A stretch of 17,121 bases of DNA, from contig DATKBT010000086.1 in the NCBI GenBank assembly GCA_035546295.1, forward strand, positions 1 through 17,121, read 5' to 3'. Both the position numbers and the translations under genes were made by a program. Position 1 is the first letter of the stretch, and every line of letters starts with the position of its first letter. Positions 1-5,699 of this stretch are shown piece after piece. Source of the stretch: DATKBT01 sp035546295. GTDB taxonomy: Bacteria > Acidobacteriota > Thermoanaerobaculia > Multivoradales > Multivoraceae. The notes under the pieces were generated by a model. It saw only the letters and a list, made by a program, of their open reading frames with translations, did not search any database and was not told the DNA's origin.

Positions 1-720
1 ATCTTCACCTCCGACACCTTCCAGCCGGTCGCCCAGTACCTGCGCCCGGGCTGGAACACCATCACCCTGGTGACCACGCCCCAGGAGCCCGCCTCCAGCG
101 ACAACGGGCTGATCTTCCGCGTCGGCCCGGCCCAAGATGACGAGCAGGGCACCAAGGTCATGAACCCGGTGCTGTGGACCTTCCGCAACGACAGCGACTG
201 GACGCTCGAGGACGGCGTCTACACGCATCCGCTCCAGCCCGACCCCAAGCAGGTGTCGACCACCTACCACCTCTACTACGCCGGGCTCGGGCACGAGGGG
301 CGGGCGCTCGAGGCGGGTGACTACGTGCTCCAGGGCGGCCCCGAGTACAGCGGCTGGAACACCCCGCTGGTCGGCACCGCGGTGGTCAACGGCCGCCCGC
401 TCAACTCGTTCCTGCTCGAGGGACGCCAGCTCGTGATCAACGACCTGCTGCAACAGGGCCGGAACGAGATCCAGCTGGTCGTCGCGGCCGTGGACAACAT
501 CGTCAACGGCAACGACGTGCAGCTCTCGCTCGGCGGCCCCGCCGAGTGGAACGAAGGCCAGCAGCGCTTCCTGCTCAACCCGATCGCCGAGCTCGAGGCT
601 TCGACCGGATGGAACAAGGACCCGGAGCACGGCATGTACGTGCACCCGCAGGACCCGAGCCAGCGGGTGATGGTGCGCTCGGCGCCGTTCTTCCTGCAGG
701 CGGCGCCGCCGGGGGGGTAG
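1..720 (+). CDS. C-terminal part of a repeat-containing beta-rich protein, function unknown
   Basis: The frame is open from the first base, so the gene is cut by the window edge and only the last 239 residues are present; the GTG at 70 is internal, not a start. I do not recognise a named family. The visible part contains two similar units about 137 residues apart. The first has VGPAQ, then MNPVLWTF, then GVYTHP (residues about 41-77). The second has LGGPAEWNE, then LNPIAELE, then GMYVHP (about 177-216). Each is preceded by a strand pattern of the type LxxGxNxIxLVV (residues about 13-26 and 149-162), as in jelly-roll or galactose-binding-like beta-sandwich domains. The protein is hydrophilic with no membrane segment and ends in a Gly/Pro tail. 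An extracellular or periplasmic binding role is possible but is inference. It ends 85 bases before the permease relic. Confidence 0.75.
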   Translation: MFTSDTFQPVAQYLRPGWNTITLVTTPQEPASSDNGLIFRVGPAQDDEQGTKVMNPVLWTFRNDSDWTLEDGVYTHPLQPDPKQVSTTYHLYYAGLGHEGRALEAGDYVLQGGPEYSGWNTPLVGTAVVNGRPLNSFLLEGRQLVINDLLQQGRNEIQLVVAAVDNIVNGNDVQLSLGGPAEWNEGQQRFLLNPIAELEASTGWNKDPEHGMYVHPQDPSQRVMVRSAPFFLQAAPPGG

Positions 721-805
721 CCGCGTGCCGCCCCGACGACGCCGGCGGGCCGTGGCGGGCCCAAGAGTCAGGCGAACCGCCCGCCCCGCTCCGGCGGTCC
801 CGGAC

Positions 806-1340
806 ATGAGCCCGGTCAACCTCGTCGTCCACGTGAGCGGCGAAGCCCCTTCCTCGGTCCGATCCTGCGCAGCATGGCGAGATCGACCCCGCCCTGCGCC
901 TCCACGAGCTGATCACCCCTCGACCAGGTCACCCAGGGGCAGGAGGAGTTCTTCGCCTTCCGGTGGACGGTGCTTCTGGCGGTGTGCGCGATGGCCCTGC
1001 TGCTCTCGCTCGGCGGCATCTTCACCGTGATGTCGTTCACGGTGACGCGGCGCAGCCGCGAGATCGGGATCCGGATCGCGCTGGGCTCGAGCCGCCTCGG
1101 CGTGGTGGCGGCGGTGCTGCGCCGGCCGCTCGTCCAGATCGTGCTCGGGCTCTCGACCGGCAGCCTGGTGCTCGCCGCCCACTTTTCGGCCTGGGCGAGG
1201 TGAAGCCGAGCCTGGCGGCCTTCGGCCTCCTTTGCGCGTACGCCGGGCTCATCGGGATCGTCCTTCTGCTCGCCTCAATCTCGCCGACCCTTCGCGTCCT
1301 GCGTGTGGACCCCGCCGACGCACTGAGGGTCGAGGGGTAG
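806..1340 (+). pseudogene. Degraded C-terminus of an ADOP/MacB-type (FtsX-like) ABC transporter permease
   Basis: No single frame covers this stretch, but successive frames read as one protein. In order: NLVVHVSGEA (about 818-847), FLGPILRSM (850-876), EIDPALRLHELIT (879-917), LDQVTQGQEEFF and a long run through two hydrophobic helices (919 to about 1180), then GLGEVKPS to the stop at 1338-1340. This is the expected order for the last part of acidobacterial duplicated orphan permease (ADOP) / MacB permeases: a periplasmic beta segment, the LRLH motif, a membrane helix, SFTVTRRSREIGIRIALG, and a final helix ending in RVDPADALRVEG. At least four frame changes and no plausible start mean it cannot make the full protein, and the N-terminal half and any ATPase partner are absent. 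The remaining reading is close to consensus, so decay seems fairly recent, or the assembly has indel errors. Confidence 0.75.
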
Positions 1341-1408
1341 GATCGGGCGGGGTTCTCCGGCTGGAGACCGGTCTGGTCTCGGCCCCTATCCCTTGGAGAT
1401 GATTCCCG

Positions 1409-1804
1409 ATGGGCGGGGACAAACAGGACCTGGCCGAGCATCGCACCGAGTGGGCGCAGGATCGTACCGATTGGGCGATGTCGCGCACGATCCTGGCGGT
1501 GGAACGGACCTACACCGCCTGGCTGAAGACGGCGATTGCCTTCCTGGCCGGCGGCGTGGCCCTGGCCAAGCTGGGCGAAGCGGATTTCCAGGGGCCCTGG
1601 GGGATCGCAATTCTTTTCTGCGCGATGACCCTGGTCGCGGGAGCGGCGGCGATTACCGGCTACGCGACCTACTGGTATCGCCGGCGGATCACAGACCTGG
1701 AGACCGACGGCCAGGACCGCTGGCCCGGCTGGGTGATCCTCTCCATCAGCGGCGCGCTGCTGCTGGTCTGCCTGTCGGGGCTGATCTGGATCTGGATCCT
1801 GTGA
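1409..1804 (+). CDS. DUF202 family inner-membrane protein
   Basis: 131 residues, normal length for a DUF202 (YidH-like) protein. The signature SRTILAVERTYTAWLKTAIA lies at residues 25-44, followed by three membrane helices (about 39-56, 64-89, 107-131). The third helix runs to the very C-terminus, so almost nothing extends beyond the membrane. The N-terminal cytoplasmic-type segment carries Arg-Thr pairs at residues 12, 19, 26 and 33, exactly seven apart, which would line up on one face of a helix. The ATG is preceded by GGAG at 1395-1398, 10 bases away. The biochemical role of DUF202 is not established. It stands alone between the permease relic and a weak ORF. Family assignment is confident; function is unknown. 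Confidence 0.85.
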   Translation: MGGDKQDLAEHRTEWAQDRTDWAMSRTILAVERTYTAWLKTAIAFLAGGVALAKLGEADFQGPWGIAILFCAMTLVAGAAAITGYATYWYRRRITDLETDGQDRWPGWVILSISGALLLVCLSGLIWIWIL

Positions 1805-1836
1805 TCCGCGGCGCGTTCGGCCTCACTCTTCCCTAA

Positions 1837-1857
1837 TACCCTGTATCCCTTATCCCT
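1837..1857 (+). repeat. Short heptamer tandem repeat (TATCCCT-like)
   Basis: Three adjacent 7-base units, TACCCTG, TATCCCT and TATCCCT, lie between the DUF202 stop and the next weak ORF. Two units are identical. Only three units are present, so chance cannot be excluded, but a second and cleaner heptamer array occurs at 16954-16987. Confidence 0.4.
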
Positions 1858-1883
1858 CGAACGGAATACCCGATCCCTCTTCC

Positions 1884-2186
1884 ATGTTGCTCGACGCGCT
1901 CGTCCGCCCCGACGAAGCGCAGGCGGCGACTGCCCTGCTGAAGGGTTGTCACCCGCTTGAGTACATCGAGGATCAAATCGCCACCTCGAGACCATCTTTG
2001 ATCCCCGGCGCATCCGTGCAGCTGCTGGAGCGCTGCGGGATACCGCTGATCCTCCCGTTCGGAGACGTCGATCCCGGTCTGATCAAGATGACGGAAGGAA
2101 GGGGACCGACGGCGCTCGGCGCCTTCATCAAGGCGGTGGGATGTCATCGGCACCCGGAGCGGGATCGGGACCCGCCGCTGGTCTAA
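1884..2186 (+). CDS. Small hypothetical protein (weak)
   Basis: An open frame of 100 codons from ATG, with a soluble-looking composition and a fairly high G/C third position. I see no family motif. The middle part (residues about 37-75, containing GIPLILPFGDVDPGLIKM) reads like folded protein, whereas the last 15 residues are rich in Arg, Asp and Pro and look like read-through of noncoding DNA. There is no recognisable ribosome-binding site before the ATG; the upstream bases are pyrimidine-rich. It could be a truncated remnant or a chance frame. The opposite strand is also open here but has more biased composition. Apart from this ORF, a short heptamer repeat and a small hairpin (2192-2204), I see nothing in 1805-2234. 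Confidence 0.35.
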   Translation: MLLDALVRPDEAQAATALLKGCHPLEYIEDQIATSRPSLIPGASVQLLERCGIPLILPFGDVDPGLIKMTEGRGPTALGAFIKAVGCHRHPERDRDPPLV

Positions 2187-2234
2187 GGGAAGGGCGCCTC
2201 GCCCGAACGCATCCGCTCTCCCTCTTTTTTTCGT

Positions 2235-3161
2235 ATGCGAACTGCACGCCGCCTTGGCGGCCTTCTCGTGGGTCTCGTCCTGCTCCTCCTCGTCTACGGC
2301 GTCGTGGTCGAGCCCCGCCTCCTCTTGGACCATCGGACCCTCACTGTCGCGCTTCCCGGCCTCCCGCCGGAGTGGGAAGGGAAGCGCGTCGCCTTGCTCG
2401 GCGACTTCCAGATCGGAATGTGGCTCGACAACGAGGGGATGGTCGAGGAGGCCATCGAGGAGGCCATCGAGGTGGAAGCTTCTCTCGTCCTGATTACCGG
2501 TGACTTCGTCTACACGCCGGACAGGTCCGGTACCGATCCGAAAAGTGTCGAGCGGGTCGTCGCGCTGGTGCGCCCGCTCGTCGCGGCGGGGCTACCCGTC
2601 GTAGCCGTGCTCGGCAACCACGACTACTCGCTGATGAAGCAGGAGAGCAACGAGCGTCCTCGGATCGCGGAAACGCTGGCACTGGCGCTTCAGGCCATCG
2701 GCGCCACGGTCCTCGAGAACGATGCCATCGCCGTTCCTGCACCGGGCGGAGGCGGTTCCCTGTACATCGCCGGAATCGGATCGGTGTGGGCCGACAACAG
2801 CCGCCCCCAAGTCGCGCTGGCAGCGGTGCCGACCGAAGCGCCTCGCCTGGTCTTGATGCACAACCCTGAGTCATACCTGCAGATTCCAGCGGGCGAGGCC
2901 CCGCTCGCCCTCGCCGGCCACACTCACGGCGGGCAGATCCGACTTCCCGGCCTCCGGCGCTGGAGTTGGCTCGACATCGTGCGCGAGGGCGAGGTGGTCG
3001 CCGATGGGTGGGCGGAGGCCTCGTTTGGCGCGGTCGGCAACCGCCTCTACGTCAACCGCGGCATCGGCTTCTCGACCCTTCCCGTCCGCATCAACTGCCG
3101 GCCCGAGTTGACGACGATCACACTCCGGCGCGCCGCGGGCGCGTCCTCACGCCTTTTCTGA
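2235..3161 (+). CDS. Membrane-anchored metallophosphoesterase (YkuE/YaeI-like)
   Basis: 308 residues. An N-terminal hydrophobic segment (about 8-24) acts as an uncleaved anchor or signal. The calcineurin-like dinuclear-metal motifs follow in order: GDFQ at 56-59, GD at 89-90, GNHDY at 127-131, MHNPE at 208-212 and GHTHGGQ at 228-234. The GHTHGGQ and late LYVNRGIG (271-278) patterns are typical of the YkuE/YaeI branch, whose members act at the membrane, some on lipid-linked phosphate. The first motif is normally Asp-X-His; here the His is Gln (Q59), which removes one usual metal ligand. The ATG follows a run of seven T (2225-2231) and has no clear Shine-Dalgarno. It is probably a stand-alone gene facing the cell surface. 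Substrate cannot be told from sequence. Confidence 0.88.
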   Translation: MRTARRLGGLLVGLVLLLLVYGVVVEPRLLLDHRTLTVALPGLPPEWEGKRVALLGDFQIGMWLDNEGMVEEAIEEAIEVEASLVLITGDFVYTPDRSGTDPKSVERVVALVRPLVAAGLPVVAVLGNHDYSLMKQESNERPRIAETLALALQAIGATVLENDAIAVPAPGGGGSLYIAGIGSVWADNSRPQVALAAVPTEAPRLVLMHNPESYLQIPAGEAPLALAGHTHGGQIRLPGLRRWSWLDIVREGEVVADGWAEASFGAVGNRLYVNRGIGFSTLPVRINCRPELTTITLRRAAGASSRLF

Positions 3162-3293
3162 CGGCGTCCTGTGGAGTTTGGGCGGTCGGGCGATGGGACC
3201 GCGGACAACGCATCCTGTCGCGCAGGCCGTTGACGAGAGGCTGGAGCGTGCACCGCTCAAGGACTCCGAGACCCGGCTGGGCCCCGGAGAAGA

Positions 3294-3321
3294 TTGACAA
3301 ATGCAACTTCATCGATATTGT
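3294..3321 (+). promoter_or_regulatory. Sigma70-type promoter for the Calx-beta gene
   Basis: A perfect -35 hexamer TTGACA (3294-3299) and a -10 hexamer TATTGT (3316-3321, 4 of 6 matches) are separated by 16 bases, in a local AT-rich patch within very GC-rich DNA. Transcription would start near 3328 and give a leader of about 140 bases. It is the only strong promoter I can see in the window. The rest of 3162-3467 holds no convincing gene. Confidence 0.6.
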
Positions 3322-3467
3322 GTCGGGATGGGATGCTGCCCTAGCATGCTGGCCAACCTCCCCGAGGGGGATGTCGCGCTCCGCCTCCGGAGCGGCGCAA
3401 CGCATCGAGGCACCGCGGGTTGGGGTCGTTCCACTTTCGCATCCGCCCACTGACAAGGAGCCAAGAG

Positions 3468-4697
3468 ATGCCACACGATCTTCGTTCTGCCCGAACCGCT
3501 CAGGGACTGCTCTCGGTTCTCGCCGTCGCAGCCACGCTGGGAATGGCGTCGAGCGCCGTCGCGCAACGACCCGACGATCCAGGAATGCTCAAGTTCCAGG
3601 GCGCCGCCTTCCCCGTCGACGAGGGGGGCTTGGTCACGGTCGTGGTCAAGCGGCTGCGCGGCAGCACCGGAGCCGTCGAGGTCTCGTACGAGACGACCCC
3701 GGGCAGCGCGACCGAAGGCGACGACTACGTCGCCACCTCCGGAACGCTTTCGTGGGGGGACGGGGACCGCTCGGACAAGATCTTCACCGTGGAGATCCTC
3801 GAGGACGACCTCGACGAGGGGCAGGAGACCTTCGGCGTCGTGCTGTTCGATCCCACCGGAGGCGCCGAGCTGTCGCCGCCGAGCTCGGCGGTCGTGCGGA
3901 TCAAGCCCAGCGATCGCGCCGACGACGACGGCGAGGACGGCGAGGGTGACGACGGCGAGGGCGACGACGGCGAGGGTGACGACGGCGAGGACGAGGCCGG
4001 CGTGATCCGATTGACCGCCATCTCGTTCCCCGCGTTCGAGTCGAGCATGCTCGCTCAGGTCTCGGTCGAGCGCGTCGAGGGCACCGACGGGGAGGTCGGG
4101 GTCGATTTCACGACGATGGCCGGCAGCGCCACCGAGGGGGACGACTACACGCCCGCCGCCGGCATGCTGTCGTGGGGCGACGGCGAAGGCGGGGTCAAGA
4201 CCTTCGAGGTCACTCTGGTCGACGACGACGAGGAGGAGGGGCTGGAGACGATCTCGGTGATCCTCAGCAATCCCACGGGCGGCGCCGCGATCGGCGACCG
4301 GGACGTCGGCTCGATCTGGGTGATCGACGACGACGGTGGCGAGGGCTCCTGCATCCCGGATGCGACCACGCTGTGCCTGCTCGGCGGCGGTTTCCAGGTC
4401 ACCGGCACCTGGCGCGATTTCCAGGGCACGACCGGCGACATCCAGTGGATTCCGAGCAGCGACGAGAGCGGGTTCGGATGGTTCCTCACCGAGTCGAACA
4501 TCGAGCTCATCGTCAAGATGCTCGACGGCTGCGGGCTGAACGAGAGGATCTGGGTCTTCCTCGCGGCGACCACCAACCTCGAGTACGAGGTCGAGATCAC
4601 CGACCTCTCCGACGGAACCAGCAAGACCTACAGCAACCCGCTCGGCGAGGTCGCGATCGCCGAGGCCGACACCGACGCATTCGTCTGCGCTCCGTGA
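3468..4697 (+). CDS. Secreted protein with two Calx-beta domains and a conserved C-terminal domain
   Basis: 409 residues from the ATG with AAGGAG seven bases upstream (3455-3460). A Sec signal peptide covers residues 1-32 (Ala-Ser-Ser-Ala-Val-Ala then Gln). Calx-beta domain 1 is at about 39-147 (SATEGDDYVATSGTLSW, then DDLDEGQETF) and domain 2 at about 178-288 (SATEGDDYTPAAGMLSW, then DDDEEEGLETI). Such domains bind calcium through acidic clusters. They are joined by an acidic Asp/Asp/Gly/Glu/Gly repeat linker (about 151-177). The last 115 residues form a separate domain starting CIPDATTLC, with WRDFQG, NIELIVKMLDGCG and WVF, and four Cys (295, 303, 355, 407). From memory this domain recurs at the end of secreted proteins of uncultivated acidobacteria; its function is not known to me. 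Likely an extracellular, possibly calcium-stabilised surface protein. A hairpin closes the gene. Confidence 0.85.
   Translation: MPHDLRSARTAQGLLSVLAVAATLGMASSAVAQRPDDPGMLKFQGAAFPVDEGGLVTVVVKRLRGSTGAVEVSYETTPGSATEGDDYVATSGTLSWGDGDRSDKIFTVEILEDDLDEGQETFGVVLFDPTGGAELSPPSSAVVRIKPSDRADDDGEDGEGDDGEGDDGEGDDGEDEAGVIRLTAISFPAFESSMLAQVSVERVEGTDGEVGVDFTTMAGSATEGDDYTPAAGMLSWGDGEGGVKTFEVTLVDDDEEEGLETISVILSNPTGGAAIGDRDVGSIWVIDDDGGEGSCIPDATTLCLLGGGFQVTGTWRDFQGTTGDIQWIPSSDESGFGWFLTESNIELIVKMLDGCGLNERIWVFLAATTNLEYEVEITDLSDGTSKTYSNPLGEVAIAEADTDAFVCAP
3945..3989 (+). repeat. 15-bp in-frame tandem repeat in the acidic linker
   Basis: Three adjacent copies of GGTGACGACGGCGAG (the middle one has C for T at position 3) encode the Gly-Asp-Asp-Gly-Glu units of the linker between the Calx-beta domains. 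A degenerate unit precedes them. The 15-base period keeps the frame, so copy number can vary without breaking the gene. Confidence 0.85.
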
Positions 4698-4708
4698 GCT
4701 GAGGGCGG

Positions 4709-4737
4709 TCCCGGGGGAGGGCCTCCCTCCCCCGGGA
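4709..4737 (+). terminator. Perfect 13-bp hairpin after the Calx-beta gene
   Basis: TCCCGGGGGAGGG (4709-4721) pairs perfectly with CCCTCCCCCGGGA (4725-4737) around a 3-base loop. It starts 12 bases after the stop codon. No T-tract follows, so it may end transcription only weakly or protect the 3' end of the message. Confidence 0.6.
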
Positions 4738-5210
4738 GCGCTCGAACCCTGGCTCGCGTTGCGGCATCCGGGCATCCGCCATCCAGCGCCCTCCTCCCGA
4801 GCCCGCTGGTCTTCACCAGGACCTGGCTGCCCGCGTCCCTTCGGGCGCCGCGGCACGCAGATCCACGACCCGCGGGTCGCTGACCGACATTCCTCCCGCG
4901 ACGGCCGAACGAGCTCATCCAGGATCTCCGCCACGGCGGCGAGCCGAGAGCAGTGCGCGGCCGGACTGCGCGACCGGCGAGCTCGGCCTGAGGACCTCCC
5001 AGGGTTCCGCCGCGGGCTGATCGAGAGACCGTGCGAGTCGATCGAGGCGGCCTGCGAGCGCGCCACGCGAGGCGGGTCCGAGCTGGCTCGGCGGGCGCCT
5101 GGAGCCGCGCCGCGCCGGGACTTCGCCGGGCTCGTTACGATCGGCGAGGAAACGGAAGACCGCAACGCCGAGCCTCTCTTCGAGCGCCGCTCGGCGATGG
5201 AGCGTGGAGC
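4738..5210 (+). other. Intergenic stretch without a convincing gene
   Basis: All three plus frames contain short open pieces, but each is Arg/Ala/Pro-rich and stops or turns into obvious shadow translation. Examples are a piece reading NELIQDLRHGG near 4910 and one reading GLVTIGEETEDRNAEPLFE near 5130. These could be remains of a decayed gene, but I cannot join them into one protein. No RNA gene, repeat or promoter stands out. Confidence 0.4.
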
Positions 5211-5699
5211 TTGGGAGATCGCGTCGAATCGCCAGGCGGCGGCGGTGCCGCAGCGTCCGGTCCCGGTGTCGAAAGCGCCGTTTGGGCCCCGTGGTGGCTG
5301 GCTTTCGGTGTCGCGCTCCCCGCTGCCGCGGGACTGCTCCTGAGCGCGCTGGCCAACCGGCTGTCGTTCCTCGCCTGCGGCGTGGCGGTCGCGGGGCTCG
5401 CGGCGGCGTGGCTGCTCAGGGCGCTTCGCGCCGGGCGCGGCGCGCTCGCGTTGCGCGCGCTGACGGCGGGCGGCGTCGCCGCCGTCGCCCTCGGTGGGCT
5501 GGCGATCGCCGAGATCGAGGCGCTGACGCTGGGCTCGGCGGCAGTGCTGGGTGGAGCCGGGGTCAACTGGGCGCCCCGTGCGCTCCTGATCACGGGCGCC
5601 GCGCAGCTTGCGGTCTCGGCCGCCTGGCTCGTGGCGGTGCGGCGATCGCGCCGGCCCGTCGAGCGCCGCCTGGAGACGGAGACGGAGACCGAGCCGTGA
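5211..5699 (+). CDS. Small polytopic membrane protein coupled to the YfhO-like gene
   Basis: About 162 residues with four hydrophobic helices (around WWLAFGVALPAAAG, FLACGVAVAGLAAAWLL, ALTAGGVAAVALGGLAI and LLITGAAQLAVSAAWLV). It ends in a basic stretch and an acidic Glu-Thr repeat tail. I do not recognise the family. The start is uncertain. The frame is open back to a GTG at 5031, but that upstream part is Arg-rich and unlike protein. I chose the TTG at 5211, which has GGAG at 5199-5202. The stop TGA (5697-5699) overlaps the GTG start of the next gene, so the two are almost certainly co-translated and the product probably works with, or beside, the large membrane protein. Confidence 0.55.
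   Translation: MGDRVESPGGGGAAASGPGVESAVWAPWWLAFGVALPAAAGLLLSALANRLSFLACGVAVAGLAAAWLLRALRAGRGALALRALTAGGVAAVALGGLAIAEIEALTLGSAAVLGGAGVNWAPRALLITGAAQLAVSAAWLVAVRRSRRPVERRLETETETEP

Noticed and set aside
1834..1860. Resemblance of the minus strand to the I-SceI recognition site
   Set aside because: It lacks one base and has a mismatch. The likeness follows from the AGGGATA heptamer, and no homing endonuclease is nearby.
2192..2231. GGGCG/CGCCC hairpin followed by a T run as a terminator
   Set aside because: The stem is only 5 bp and the seven-T run is 20 bases away, so it does not form an intrinsic terminator.
3420..3467. Earlier TTG start for the Calx-beta protein
   Set aside because: The ATG at 3468 has AAGGAG seven bases upstream and starts directly before a clean signal peptide.
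4880..5200. Possible HEAT-repeat or other decayed gene in short frame pieces
   Set aside because: Pieces such as NELIQDLRHGG are suggestive but cannot be joined into a consistent protein.
5031..5210. Upstream GTG extension of the small membrane protein
   Set aside because: The added 60 residues are Arg-rich and unstructured, and the 5211 TTG has a better-placed GGAG.
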